From: Pseudocercospora fijiensis CIRAD86
Taxonomy: Eukaryota > Ascomycota > Dothideomycetes > Mycosphaerellales > Mycosphaerellaceae
Direction of reading: 5' to 3'
Assembly (NCBI RefSeq): GCF_000340215.1
Contig: NW_006921540.1
Coordinates: 366,377 to 430,376 of the forward strand
Length of the DNA: 64,000 nt
Below the pieces are notes generated by a model, which saw only the letters and a program-made list of their open reading frames with translations, was not told the DNA's origin and made no database searches. The position numbers and the translations under genes were made by a program. Below, piece after piece: positions 45,185 through 56,983 of this stretch. Numbering within the stretch: position 1 is the stretch's first letter; each line of letters opens with the position of its first letter.

Positions 45185-46452
45185 TAACGACTTCCTACTA
45201 CGATATAAAGTCGCCGACTAATGGATCTTCGGCATACCCGATTTGGCTAGCAAAAATGGCTATATCTCGATTCATTAATCGACTCTACTACCACCGAGTA
45301 TGTCCGTAAAATCCACTACAATCCTTGCACGCTAAAAGTCTGCTACATCCAACACCATCTGGCTGATCGCTCCCCAGGATCCCTACCTACCCCGTCTCCA
45401 CGACAGCTCCAGCGAGTGAGTGAGTGAATGACCAGGGAAGGAATTTTCCATTGGCTCGACGTGCGTATGGCCTTCAACCCTTCCCTTCCCGCGCGGGATC
45501 ATGGGACAGCTGCGTCAGCCCAAGGCGTATTCTATGCAGCTTTTGGCGCTTGCACTGGAAAGCTCTTGCACCATGTTGCTATCGCGATAAGCAACACCTA
45601 AACTGGAGGTCCCTTGTTGGATTGATGGACCATGTCCCCCTCCTCTCCGTTGGAGCAAGTTAATAAAATGGCCGCAGAGTGAGCGATGACGGGTTTTCTT
45701 TGACAGGTTTTTTTTTCACACCTAACTCACTCGGGTTTGTGGTCCAGGCCAGCCTTGCACACGCCACCACTTATTATTTCAGTGCTAGCCGACCACTTTT
45801 GTTGCTTCGCTGAGATATTCTAAACCTTCGATGCATCGACAGGGCGCTCTGTGATGCGCTGCTGCTTTGGGTCGTGTGCCTTGCGTGCCGCTTTGCCTGG
45901 CTGACTCGTCCGGGTCGGCTGCTGCTGAGTAGTACGAGGGATGGGTCGTCTTCATCCTAAAGGTCACTTTCTTGACATCCAGCTCGCCAATGGCTATTTA
46001 TCCTCGACAGCGACTACAACAACAACAACAACAACGACTGCCTACTTACATCCATCCCACACTCACGCGAGCAGCTACATCACTCCTCTCCGACTAGCGC
46101 CACCACGGGAGGAGTCTACACGTGTTCAGCTCCAGAAGCAGAGAATTTACGAATACAATTCCAAAGTGCTGGTCGATCCCAGCGCGATTCCTGGATTCAA
46201 GACCTCGGCTGGTATGTGAGCAACTTTATTATTACAATATTTCTTTGGCTTCAAATTAATAAGGCGAGCGGAGGTCTTGTTAGCCTCAAATCGCGCTTCA
46301 CCAAACTTTACATTTTATGATCTGACCTGCCGTCACCCGAGTATCGCATTCGCGTGCTGATCGGGCGGACCATAGCATTCTTTGGATCTTTGCGAACAAA
46401 TTTACGACTGCACGCCTCTCCGCCGCCGAGTCCGATTTCGACGCCAAATTCT
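45185..46452. other. Gene-poor flank of normal composition
   Basis: CA and TG return to normal frequency. I see no convincing gene. A CAACAA microsatellite lies at 46016-46036, followed by a reading stretch ending FKTSAG and a good donor GTATGT at 46212, so an untranslated or coding 5' exon of the next gene may lie at 45941-46211. An acceptor CCATAG at 46372 would fit. Confidence 0.4.
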
Positions 46453-47289
46453 ATGCGCGGATCTGCAACATCCCTGCCGCCTCCATCGCCTCTGTCGGGT
46501 CCCGTCGACTCAGTCATGGACACCGACCACACCGATGCGGTGACACCCGAAGACCCTCTGGCGGGCGTGCCAGAGCTCAGCTCGTATCTGGCAACAGATG
46601 ACTTCGAGAGAATGGAAGCGCTCAAGCTTGTAGCTGATAGCATCGCACAGCAGCGCAATGCAGCCAACCGAGCGCTCATATTTCACCCGCTGAACATGGC
46701 GGTGATGATTGGTGTATTGGCGTTCGTAGGACGATGGCTGACGGAAAAAGGCTACGATTGGTGGATGGTCGGCTCGACGGTTCTTGGTATCCTGATGGCT
46801 GGTCTGGCAGCATGCCGAATCTGGTCGCAAGAGTACATCATTCGGGCAGAAGATATCAATTGGGCTTGGGCAGGCGATGCGGACTTTTTGGTCACCAAGT
46901 TTGGAGACGAGGTCATTGGAACCGTGTTGATCGAATGGGTTTCCGGCGAGAGCAGGACAAAGAAGAGAAAGGCGTGGCGCGGCCTGATCAAGGCGTGGAC
47001 GGTAAAACTGAAATATCGAGGGAAGGGTGTTGGGAGCGGGTTATTGGAAGATGCTGTCAAGGAGGCCAAGAAGAAGGGTGCCGAGTCTCTGGAATTTGAC
47101 GATGATCATGCCAGTGAGTGCACCACCTGAGAGTGAGTGGGCATCCGGAGATTCAATACTGACCACGAACCAGATTCAAAGCGCGTGCTCCCCAGAATGT
47201 ATAATGGCGCTTTTGATAGGCGTGAAGCGAAGGCGAGAGAACAGCTACAAGACCTGATGGATACCAGTCCGAGTCGGAAGAGGAAGTAA
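46453..47289 (+). CDS. Membrane-anchored GNAT-family N-acetyltransferase
   Basis: Two exons, 46453-47113 and 47174-47289; the 60-bp intron (GTGAGT...ACCAG) restores the frame and joins FDDDHA to NSKRVLPRMYNG. Product 258 aa. A Pro/Ser-rich N-terminus is followed by two hydrophobic segments (about residues 79-96 and 102-122) forming a hairpin. The acetyl-CoA region follows: strand EVIGTVLIEWV, then motif A with RGKGVG at about residues 189-194 and GLLEDAVKEA. The tail is basic (SPSRKRK). Transfer of an acetyl group from acetyl-CoA is known for the family; the substrate cannot be told. The start is the first ATG in frame; ATG 46516 is an alternative, and an upstream 5' exon is possible. It is the first intact gene next to the RIP block and shows no RIP damage. 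Confidence 0.8.
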
Positions 47290-49065
47290 CGGAACGATTT
47301 CACGAAGAACAAGACGCACGTCTGTACAGCTTTTAGAGTTACCAATATACTTCTTTGCAATGCGGTCTCGTGGGTCGAGACGAGCCTGGCATTGGTGAGG
47401 TTCCAAGCTTCCAGCACCGCAATATCGACGATACTTCCCGTCTTTTGGCCAGACTAGAAACGCCGTGGAGCTGGCTGGACACAATATTGGACAAAGTATC
47501 TCCTTGAAGTGAACTAATTGAGGTATTTTATTTGACAACTGTGAGTATGATGACCATGATGGTAAGACAACAGGACTCGCGCGCCAAGAGTCTGTTTACA
47601 GAGTGTCATCTGTATCCAGGAGGCCGGTCCGGTGGTTTTCTCTATATTGCAAAGATGTATACGGCTTCCTGCATGCGGATGACACGCTGGATATTGAAAG
47701 CTTTGGCAAGAACCCCGCTGGCGATCTCTTGAAACAGCCTCGGATGGGCTAAAGAAATAGATTCATTGGGCTAGCCGCGGCAACAAGCATTTTTTTAATA
47801 GACGATCGCACACGAACACATCGTCAAAAGTCTCTCACGCCTCTTGCGTCCAAAGACGGCCGTTAATCTAGCGTTTTGGGCAACGGAACCTTTTTAGCAA
47901 CCTTCAAAGCACGATGAATGGTTGAGTCTATCCTAGATCTACGCAAGAGGCATATATGCTCCATTCTAAGCTTAAATGTTCTCGAGCCAATGGGTGACTA
48001 GTATGGTTTTCAAATTTGAAATTAAGGCCCTACGAAGCTCAGGACCTAGGATAAGGTTCTTTCGAAGCTTACTATCGCACCACAACCCGATCCGCGATGC
48101 TTCGGATAGTTGTTTACTTCCGCTAGTTCCTGCCCCTGCCTGCATACAGAATCATTCTGGATTTCTAGTCCGGGCTCGGCTACTCTACTTTGAGATCTTC
48201 GTTGCCTTTCAGCCAAATTTGACGGCTTCGAACAGGCTCAGCTACGTAGTCACGATTTATTGTGCTTTGGGATCGCTGAGAAGGTTTCGTTGCTCAAACA
48301 CTTGAATAATAGCTTTAGAGACGGCATCTAATTTGGAAGATGGCACAAAAGAGGCTGCGAGAGAAGCGAGCGCGGTACCTTTTCGATCTTGACGCCATCC
48401 CCGGATCAGCTGCCATGTGGTTGATCCTGCTGAACAATTGCTGGCCCGAGGTGTGAAAAAGGGCCTGAATTTCATACCGCTTTCGCAATATCTGGCCAAC
48501 CAGAACCCATGGTGGACCTGAAGGATTCGGCTTCAAGAAATTATGCTGCAAAACGCACAGCACATCACACACTGAACTCCTCGGTCCATCCTACTTTCCC
48601 GAGGACAAGACCAGCATAGTATAAAGATCTATGCCAAAGACTGCCTTTTCGGCGTGACGTGCGCTCGCACTCACACTGAATGCTTGTCAGGACAGTACCA
48701 TATTCGGTCGAATCGTTGTAAGATTGTCCAATGGCGTCTTGTCATGTCTGCGAGAACTAAAGACGATTCGGCCTGTTAGATGGCTCGGCCTGCGCCACCA
48801 GTCCTACCACGCCTACGCCTACATTACAGCCACAAGCCTCGGCACGAAAGAAAGACCAGTCTGTCAGAGCCAATGGGCCATATGTGTGGAGAAGCCCAAG
48901 CTACTAATGCAAGCAACGATTAGCCTTGAACACAGTGCTTGGGCCGAGACTGACAGCATTGAGGTATATCATAACGGCGACGAGCCCACCGTTCTATCTT
49001 GCTCTCGTCCGTGTTCAAGTTGACCAAGAACCACCTTTCATCTATCAACATCGTCAAAGTCAAAC
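47290..49065. other. 1.8-kb intergenic stretch without recognisable gene
   Basis: Only short frames with no known motif or plausible splice pattern. Composition is normal. It contains the terminator of the acetyltransferase gene and the promoter of the lipase gene. A small AT-rich part around 47,760-48,000 has some RIP-like look (TAG-rich) but no repeat is visible in the window. Confidence 0.5.
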
Positions 49066-50515
49066 ATGGCCATCATGAAGGGAGCAGCACTGGCATGCCT
49101 CGCCGCATCGGCATTGGCCGTGCCTACTCCCACTGAGCAAGGGGCAGCAAACAACGTCGTTGAAGCTCGCCAGGCTACGACACAAGCCCCAATCACGAAC
49201 CAAAACCAGTTGGACGCAGCCTTCTCGAGCCTCCCCGCCGATGCCAAGTCTCTGTCGGCAGGGATTGCAGCAGGAGAAGCCATCTTCGAGAATATCGTTC
49301 CACTTCCGGGCCCAACCTCAATCCCACAAATGCAGGCTACTCTGCAAAAGATCACCCAGGCCAATCCAGGTGACATCTTCAAGAGTGGAGCCGAAATTCT
49401 ACTCAATGGTCTTGCTGGTGGCGACTATGTGACTATTGCCAAGGCATACTTGCTCGAGAGTAGCACCTTCAACATCAATCCAATTCCACCGAAGAGTGTG
49501 AGCTGAGCTGAGCTATATTCCCCGAATGCATGCACTGTACTGATATCAGCAGAACATTTACAACATCCCTGGTGATGCGCCATACGATCTGACTGAGGCG
49601 CAATTGCGTCAAGTCATTTACATCCCGCCAGACTTCACCTACGGCAGGATCCCACCGGTCTTGTTCCTGCCTGGTACCGGTGTCGAGGCTGGAGCAAACT
49701 TCGGACCAAACTTTGGCAAACTGTTCAAAGCCCAAAAGGTTGCGGATCCAGTCTACGTCAACATTCCCAACAACAACTTGGGAGATATTCAGGTCGTTGC
49801 TGAATATGTCGCGTACGCGATCAACTACATCTCATCCATCACCAGCAAGAAAGTCAACACCGTGTCCTGGTCTGCAGGCTCCATTGACGCTCAATGGGCG
49901 CTCAAGTACTGGCCTTCGACGCGCAACAACACTATAAACAAGATCTCCATCTCACCTGATTACCACGGCACCATCTTCGCCCAGATCCTCTGCCCAGGCT
50001 TTGAGACTCCAGGCTGCACCCCAGCCGTCGCCCAACAAAACTACAACAGCACCTTCATCCGCACCCTCCGCAACAACGGCGGCGACCAGTCCTACGTCCC
50101 AACCACCAACGTCTACAGCATCTTCGACGAAATCGTCCAACCCCAAGAAGACCCCAACGCCTCAGGCTTCCTGAACCCAGGCCCAGGCGGCGTCTCCAAC
50201 ACCGAGCTCCAATCCGTCTGCACTCCTTTCCTCCCCGGCGGGACTCTCTACAACAGCCACGAAGGCGTCCTGTACAACGCTCTCGCCTACGCGCTCGCCA
50301 AAGACGCCATCCAAAACGGTGGACCAGGCCAACTCTCTCGTGTCAATGCTAGTGCCGAATGCGTGAAATTCGCCGCTGATGGTTTGAGCTTGCCGGATAT
50401 TTTTGCTACTGAGGCTGTGATTCCTGAGGCTGGCTTTGCGATTATTGCGTACCAGCCGAAGGTTGCGCAGGAGCCGCCGATTAAGGCTTATGCGAGGAAG
50501 GATACGCCGGCTTAG
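49066..50515 (+). CDS. Secreted CalB-type lipase (alpha/beta hydrolase)
   Basis: Exons 49066-49497 and 49550-50515; the 52-bp intron (GTGAGC...CAG) keeps the frame. Product 465 aa. The signal peptide MAIMKGAALACLAASALA is followed by a propeptide ending near EARQ. The catalytic domain resembles Candida antarctica lipase B: oxyanion loop FLPGTG, nucleophile in SWSAGS (Ser about 252) before DAQWALKYW, acid in YSIFDEIVQPQ (Asp about 337) and His in YNSHEGVLYNA (about 381). CalB has Gln after the nucleophile, here Ala. Several N-x-S/T sites and Cys pairs suit an extracellular glycoprotein. It hydrolyses esters or lipids outside the cell (family knowledge). The start lies in a good context (AACATGG). 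Family clear; true substrate unknown. Confidence 0.92.
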
Positions 50516-50527
50516 AGGGAATAAGGG

Positions 50528-50529
<2 letters not shown>

Positions 50530-50569
<40 letters not shown>
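50530..50569. repeat. (GA)n microsatellite
   Basis: About 19 AG units, 15 bp after the lipase stop codon, in its 3' untranslated region. Confidence 0.95.
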
Positions 50570-50573
<4 letters not shown>

Positions 50574-51733
50574 TGGTTGGGGAAAAAGTTGTGGGGTTGT
50601 GTAGAATGTATGTATGTCACGAATGGAAATGATTTGTTACAGTCTTTTGCACCTGCGACAATGTGACTGTGCTTCTGCAATTATCTATTATAACTTGCGC
50701 TTTGTTACTCGTCTACGGCGTGAGAACTTGGTATTAGGATCGCAACTGCGGCAGCATGCTCATCACGCTACCGTGGAGCTTTGATAGTTGGTTGCATATT
50801 CGCCAATTCAAGCCTACCCAGCAGCTCGCGAGTTGGGACACACTCTCAGCCGATCCCGATATTGCCCTTCTTCTATGCAAAGTTATTAAGGTAATGTAGG
50901 TAAAGACATGTCAAAAACATCGAATGATCCATGTTCAAGGAAATTCTGAAAGTATGGCCAGTTCCATTTCTTGAGGACAGTACAGTAATGTATGAAACAG
51001 ATTAAGAAGGGTTCAGGAATTTCTCCGCTCCGTCTCTCTCTCTCTGTCCAGGAATGAAAGAAAAATCAAATTGCATGTGACGGCACTGGGAAAGCAGCTA
51101 TATGCAATNNNNNNNNNNNNNNNNNNNNNNNNNNNNNNNNNNNNNNNNNNNNNNNNNNNNNNNNNNNNNNNNNNNNNNNNNNNNNNNNNNNNNNNNNNNN
51201 NNNNNNNNTGGTCTCTTTCTCCTAAATTGAAGTCGTAGAAGTGTTGATAAGGTATAGAGATCGGGCAGTATCTGAAAGCCTTCAAGGCATAGTGGTTGAG
51301 AATTCAACATCTTGTTGTCGAATGAGATTTTGAACCGTGGATTCTCGAAAGATTTGGTGGGAGAGCAACTAGATGCCTACGTTAGCTCTTGTACTCAACG
51401 CCTCTTTCGGGCGCCGGAACTGCAATTCTTACGGGCTGAGATTGCTTTGATCGCTGCTAGAGGAGCTTTGAGATGGGATGGTCTATCTTCGAGATGATGA
51501 GTTGCTCGGAGGATGGATGAGAGGGTGAAATGATGGGACCTGGGAGAGCAGCTGCCTGCCAATGTCAGCTTTCCTTCCCGACGTCTCATTCGGTAGTCGA
51601 AAGGTTAAGACTTACGGTTCAAAATATCCAGTCCAGCTCCCTTGGGGCAAAAAAAAAAAAAAAAAAAAAACAGCCTGCGGCCCAAGATTCGCATTCGCTC
51701 GTGGCCGGTATCGTACGACAGGAAGGGCTCCTC
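50570..51733. other. Intergenic stretch with assembly gap
   Basis: No gene recognised. Contains 100 N at 51109-51208 (a fixed-size gap, true length unknown) and a 22-base A-run at 51649-51670. Confidence 0.6.
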
Positions 51734-52430
51734 TCAAACATTCGACGTATCTTGAAGCTTTCTAATCAACGCCGCAAAAGTCTTAACCCCCTTCTCCGCC
51801 CTTGCGAGGCGTTGCTCCACAGGCCCAATGAAGTCACGTTGGAACTGCGCCCTTTGGGAAGGCCAATGAAGCGAAGGCAAGATCGCTTCAAGATCATCCA
51901 TCTCCTTAGCAATCAGATTTCTCGCCGTACTGAGTTCCTTCTTCCAGACCGTCTCGTATCTGTTGATAATCTTGACTTTATTCCCAAGTCGCAACGTGTC
52001 GGGACGATCTTTCAATGCTGTTTTTAATTTTTCGTTCAAGCACTTTTCGTAAGCTTCGCAGAAGATTTCGGTGCCTTTGTTCTTGATGAAATCTAGGAGT
52101 TCTTCTTTTTTTAGGCGGAGGAGTTTTTCGCCGGGGATTTCGATGAACATGATGTCTATCGTATAAGTTTTAGTCCGTGGTCAGGTATTCGGATACAGTT
52201 ACGCAACGCTTACTGTCATCGGTCAAGTCTTCAACGACAGGAGTTGCCCCAGCGGTCGAAGCTCGTGACCGCGCTTCGGAGCGCTGTCTCTTCCTCTCTG
52301 GCGGCCCAGCCTTTGGTCTACCAGGGCCAGTCCTCTCAGGTCCATCTCGGGGCGGCGGCTCGGAATTTCTTGGATCTTCTCCTTCATCGTCGTCGATCAT
52401 GAATAGCTCATTGACTCCTCGCTTGGACAT
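51734..52430 (-). CDS. Unrecognised protein with basic, disordered N-terminus and helical C-terminus
   Basis: Exons 52430-52214 and 52155-51734; the 58-bp intron (GTAAGC...GATAG) joins LTDD to NIMFIEIPGEKL in phase. Product 212 aa from MSKRGVNELF; an in-frame ATG at 52517 would add 29 residues. The first ~75 residues are low-complexity and charged (IDDDEGEDP, then Pro/Arg/Lys-rich RKRQRSEARSR, possibly a nuclear signal). The rest is mostly predicted helix with many Lys/Glu, including KKEELLDFIKNKG and RYETVWKKELSTARNL. No known domain is visible. The gene is divergent from the zinc-binding gene to the right. Confidence 0.65.
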
Positions 52431-52824
52431 CTTGCAAAGTCCTTCGGATGATATAGAACTTTGAGTTGAATCTGGATTGATTCGGGATGGTGATACTGCT
52501 TTGATCCTTGGTCTCAATTACCGACAGTTCTCGTTGTGGGTAGAAGTTCCAGTGACTCTTATGCAACTACTAGTGATCGGTGTGTGCTTTCGTAACTTGA
52601 AGTGTGTTGATTGTTCGATGGTGTGTCTACGGAAGATGCGAGAAGTGGTGCAGCGCGTGTGCACGGACCATAGGTTCCTTCAATTCAAGTGAGTGATCCG
52701 AGTGATGATGATAGTAGGATTGGGGATATATTGAAGAATGCGACAGCTCTGGAATTTTGTGACTGACGACGGCGCGGCAGCGACAATGCTTGCATGTGAT
52801 GGTCGAAGTGAAGCGTTGCCGTAG

Positions 52825-53340
52825 GTCTGCGAGCACCAGATTGTCACACGCCGCACTGAGTCTGACTACACCGGTCAACCTCAACACCCACAGCTTAATC
52901 AAAACCATCGGTATACGCAGAATCCCGATCAACAACAACGCAAAACCCGCGAAGAACATAACGAAATCGCCGAATCCTTCAACCGCTGCCCCAACTGCTC
53001 AGTCCCCTCCACGGTCGAGAAAGGTTGTGGGTACGTGCAATGTCTTCCAGGGCAAGCTATGAAGCTGGCGGGAGTAAAGGAAGGAGGTTGTGGTTTTAGG
53101 TTTTGTGCCAAGTGTTTGATTCCGTGGGTGGGAGAGGGGTCGGATTATCCCTGTGGGAGGGAGCAGCATGGGAGGGATTGCAGGTATTTTAAGAAGGTGA
53201 AGCCGAGTATGTATAGCCTTAAGCGGAGGTTTGTGCAGACGGGCAGCTTGGAGGAGGATGGAGATCAAAAGCCCAGGAAGAAGTCCGGGGCTGTTGATGG
53301 GAAGGGTGAGGATGGATTGACAAAGGTGGAGGAAGACTAG
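52825..53340 (+). CDS. IBR/RING-like zinc-binding protein, 3' exon (5' exons unresolved)
   Basis: An open 171-codon stretch follows a likely acceptor (CCGTAG) at 52824 and ends at TAG 53340. It starts VCEHQIV, continues with a Gln/Asn-rich linker and REEHNEIAESFNRCPNC, then VEKGCGYVQC, GGCGFRFCAKC and a later Cys/His pair (YPCGREQHGRDC). This spacing matches the IBR half of small fungal RBR-type proteins, in which a RING-like zinc module precedes it. The matching 5' exons could not be placed: the obvious donors upstream do not give an open junction. Either exons lie further up or the gene has lost its 5' part. It would act in ubiquitin transfer if complete (inference). C-terminus is Lys/Glu-rich. 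Confidence 0.5.
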   Translation, partial: VCEHQIVTRRTESDYTGQPQHPQLNQNHRYTQNPDQQQRKTREEHNEIAESFNRCPNCSVPSTVEKGCGYVQCLPGQAMKLAGVKEGGCGFRFCAKCLIPWVGEGSDYPCGREQHGRDCRYFKKVKPSMYSLKRRFVQTGSLEEDGDQKPRKKSGAVDGKGEDGLTKVEED

Positions 53341-53546
53341 TCGAGGTGATATGGGCGGATTCGATGATGTGCCTATAAGGCGTTAGCAGTGGTATGACAT
53401 ACCGACCAAGACTGGAACTGGAACAAGGGTCAAAATATCTTGTAAAATCATGCAATTCAATTCTCGTGCACCAGTAAAGGTGAGAAGAACGCCCCCAGCG
53501 CCATCGCTAAATTCCAACTTGGTGAACTCATCATGCCATTTATCCA

Positions 53547-54736
53547 TCATTGCACCATAACGTCCCCAGCGACCTGCGCCGTAGCATCCCCATCCAATCC
53601 AATCGGGAGGTTCGGTGGTAAGTCGACCTTGGCTTCTCTAGCCTGTGCTTCGGCCCAAGCGCGAGCCCGTACAAGATTGAAGATTTTTGCTTCACTTCTT
53701 TCGCCTCGCTTCTCCAATATATATCTGTTGACATTATTTGCGACTTTCTCACGCAGCTTGAGGTCGAGTAATTCTTTTATCTCTGGCGGCATCTTCTCGA
53801 CAGGAAAAACCATCAGCGACATGGTGCGGTCCACTGCTTGTTGATACTTTTGATCGGTCGGTGCGCGTGGTGCGAGCTGGTGCGTAGCTGCTTCGAGGAC
53901 CGGTTTGAACTCGGAGACCTGGAATCCACCAGGCTTATTGATGATGGCTCGTATCATCTCGATGATGTGCAGTTGAAGGAGGTCGAAGTGGAGATGGTGG
54001 TTCTCATCGAGGATCTGTTCGAAGTGTCATCAGCGAGATGCACGAGGACGTAGGGACTCTATCTGTGCTGCGATGGGTTGTGAAGATCATACTGAGGACT
54101 GAAGTGTAGTTTGTTTCTCATCAACACCCGGAGGTATATGAGTGGTGCATGAAACAAGAGCTAATCATTTCGAGAAAGAGGGTAGAGAGGGAAAGGCGGA
54201 GCGCTTCATACCTCGGAATCCACTTCATTGATCATCTCTACAGCCTCCTCGATCCTCCCAGCGTGAATGGCGTTGCGAATGCGCACGCGTTCCCTTATGC
54301 TGTCCATGTCGGTGGGCGTGCAAATATTGGTTTCCTGGGCGAACTTCTCGGCGGCTCCTGGGTAGCCTTCGGACACGAGGTAGTCCATGATAACCCAGTT
54401 GATGTCACTGCGGCAAATTGTGTCAGTCGCAATGTCGAGCCACTTTTGCTGCCGGCGCCTGCGGGCCTGGTTTTTTGCCAGGAATGCCAGCAGAATAGGG
54501 TAGCTGTGCCAATCCATGTCCATGCTGCTGAATCAGAGATACAAATCTTGCTTTCTCCTCATTGTGTTTCGGAGAGATTCCCATTTGTGTTTAACACATC
54601 ATGTAGAGCAGAGGACGATAGCGCGTAGGTGGAAGGGGCGGGGCGGGGCGGGGCGAGACGAGACAGACCTCTTGCTGGGTTTGGCATCTTCCACCTTCCT
54701 GTCGAACGAGTGTACGGGCCGCATCGTGGGTGTCAT
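53547..54736 (-). CDS. GID8: GID8, LisH-CTLH-CRA subunit of the GID/CTLH ubiquitin ligase
   Basis: Three exons: 54736-54669, 54407-54212, 54014-53547, total 732 nt, 243 aa. Intron 1 (261 bp) joins DAKPSK to SDINWVIMDYL, matching Gid8 proteins closely; its donor GTCTGT is weak. Intron 2 (197 bp, GTATGA...ACAG) joins MINEVDSE to ILDENHHLHF. LisH lies at about residues 25-57 (INWVIMDYLVSEGYPGAAEKF), CTLH at about 58-115 (SIRERVRIRNAIHAGRIEEA) and CRA to about 215 (LAPRAPTDQKY, TMSLMVFP, NVNRYIL). Gid8 is the scaffold of the GID E3 ligase, which degrades gluconeogenic enzymes in yeast. The start is the first of two nearby ATGs (54736, 54724). Divergently transcribed from the uridine kinase gene over ~556 bp. 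Confidence 0.93.
54631..54655. repeat. GGGGC repeat in GID8 intron 1
   Basis: Four GGGGC units right after the weak donor of intron 1 (on the gene strand CCCCG). May affect RNA structure at the donor. Confidence 0.8.
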
Positions 54737-55292
54737 GGAAGGAGGGGAGCTCTGGAGACAGGGCAGCGTCAGAACAGAGGTCTCCTCGATGCGGAAGGGG
54801 CGAAGCTGGGTGACGGCAGGCTGCACTGCACTGCACTGCACTGCGCTCCATGATGAGGGCAGGCTCGTGCAGCGTGGCAAGTGCGTGCAGAATGGTGTAG
54901 GAGCTCGGCGGAGCACTCACCATAGCCAGCGTGTCTCCTCCATGCAGCCCACTGTTTGACGATGCGACGGCAGACAGCGGCAGTTGTTTGGTGATGTGTA
55001 CGATGTGGTCTGAGCAATGATTTTGAGGACGGAGAGTGCTCTGGAGTGGGAGTGGGAGTGGGAGCGGGAGAGCGTACCAAAGAGGCTTTTTGGTATGCGA
55101 AGAATTTTGGCCGACAATCCCTCTCTTTCGTCCCACTGTTTTGCCACGCGACTCACTCACTTCGAGTCCCATTTCCATCACGCGCTTGTGATTTTCCTGC
55201 CTACTTCCACCTTTGCTGTCTATCATCGTCCGCCTGGCCATGACCATGTGGACGATCGAGATAACCGCGGCCGTGCTCTCCATGCGTCTACG
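54737..55292. promoter_or_regulatory. Shared divergent promoter region of GID8 and the uridine kinase gene
   Basis: 556 bp between two start codons in opposite directions. Contains an (ACTGC)n run at 54820-54844 and a (GTGGGA)n run at 55043-55071. No specific factor site is asserted. Confidence 0.6.
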
Positions 55293-56983
55293 ATGAACGC
55301 GCCCTCACTGGAGCTCCCTCTGAGCGCCTTCTCGCAGCCCGAGGAAGAGCACACGCCTCGTGCCCATTACTCTCCACCATGGGCCAACACATCCATCATC
55401 GGCGTGGCTGGCAGCTCGGGCTCGGGCAAGACTTCGCTGTCTATGGCCATCATTCGAGAGCTCAGCCTGCCATGGGTGGTCATTATGTCGATGGACAGCT
55501 TCTACAAGGTCTTGACACCGGAGCAGTCGGCTGCCGCGTTCAGAAATGAATACGACTTTGACGCGCCTGAGGCCATCGACTTTGATGTGCTCGTGGAGAA
55601 GCTGAGAGACATCAAGTCTGGGTAAGGGTTACAGCTCTCGCCCATCGAGCCACTGGGCTGATATCTGCTTCCAGAAAGAAGGCCGAGCTCCCGGTCTACT
55701 CTTTCGAGAAGCATGCGAGGCTGGACAAGACCACTACCGTCTACTCGCCACATGTTCTTGTGCTGGAGGGCATCTTTGCCCTCCACGACCAACGCCTTCT
55801 CGATCTACTGGATCTCAAGATCTTCACCGAGGCCGATGCAGATCTCTGTCTTGCTCGACGCTGTGAGTGATTATAACAGACTACCCTTGGATTCCATGTC
55901 GTCTAACGTATTGTGCAGTAACACGCGACGTTCGTGAACGTGGTCGTGACATTGAAGGATGTATCAAACAATGGTTCTCCTTCGTGAAGCCAAACTTTCA
56001 CCGCTACGTCGAACCGCAGCGAAATGTTGCAGGTATGTGCTGCCCACCCCTCTCATCCCAACACATTTCATGATGATCAAAACTTCAAAGCATAGTTCAA
56101 CCGAACATTATTGAGGAAGAACACTTACCATCTTTCAATCTTTCTGATATCTGCTCGATTCTCTGCCCCAAACACTGGCAAATGGTTCGAGAGAGCCATA
56201 GCTGACTGCTCAAGTGCAGATATTATTGTTCCACGTGGTGTCGAGAACAAGGTTGCTATCAGCATGGTCTCAGACCGCATTCACAAGACATTACAAGAGA
56301 AATCGCTGCAACATCAGCTTGAACTCCGACACTTGGGGCAGGTCGCAGAGGACGCGCCACTGTCACAACACGTCTCAATTCTACAGCACACCAACCAAGT
56401 ACGCGGCATCAACAGCATTCTCATGGACCCGATATTGGAGCGAGAAGACTTCATATTCTACTTTGACCGCCTTGCCGTCATGTTGGTAGAACAGGCATTC
56501 GCAGCTGGAATGTGCTATAGGCAGCATACCGTTCAAACACCGGTTCCTGGTGAAACATATCGTGGCCTCGAACTGGATGGCGAGGTATCTGCTGTTGTCA
56601 TATTGCGAGGCGGCTCATGCTTCGAGACCGGCCTCAAGCGTGTAATACCAGACTGCCGCATCGGACGAATGCTCATCCAGACCAACTATCGCACCGGAGA
56701 GCCAGAACTTCACTACTACAAGCTGGCATCAGACGTGGCAGAACACAAGCGGGTATTGCTAATGGATCCACAGATGAGCAGTGGTGGTGCCGCTCTTATG
56801 GCTGTACGAGTTCTCCTGGATCATGGCATCAAGGAGTCTCATATCATCTTCGTCACATATATGGCTGGAAAGAATGGTCTGAATAGGGTGATGACCGTCT
56901 TCCCGGAAATCAAAGTTGTCGTATGCAGATTAGTTGGAGATATGGAAATTCGATGGGTCGAGCAGCGATATCTTGGCTGTTAA
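55293..56983 (+). CDS. Uridine kinase / uracil phosphoribosyltransferase-like fusion
   Basis: Four exons: 55293-55621, 55675-55862, 55919-56032, 56220-56983; introns of 53, 56 and 187 bp, all GT-AG and in phase. Product 464 aa. The P-loop GSSGSGKTS lies near residues 41-48, then MDSFYKVL, FDAPEAIDFD, and VLVLEGIFAL with RRLTRDVRERGRDIEG, typical of uridine/cytidine kinases. After NVADIIVPRGVENKVA comes the UPRT-like half with RGGSCFETGLKR, GEPELHYYKL, the PRPP-binding-like LLMDPQMSSGGAA and the end RWVEQRYLGC. It phosphorylates uridine and cytidine in pyrimidine salvage in the cytosol (family knowledge); activity of the UPRT half in such fusions is uncertain. Intron 3 is long and might be two introns around a tiny exon. 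The start ATGAACGC is preferred over an in-frame upstream ATG at 55017. Confidence 0.92.

Noticed and set aside
46354..46452. Longer start of the acetyltransferase
   Set aside because: It would begin at GTG; the first ATG in the frame is 46453.
48419..48430. GGTTGATCCTGC, the start motif of 18S rRNA genes
   Set aside because: Only 12 bases match; the surrounding sequence is not rRNA-like.
51649..51670. A-run as the tail of a retroposed gene
   Set aside because: No adjoining retrocopy or target duplication is visible.
54591..55283. Long minus-strand frame over the GID8 upstream region
   Set aside because: Repetitive, codon use unlike a gene, covers the divergent promoter; GID8 exon 1 lies in a different frame.
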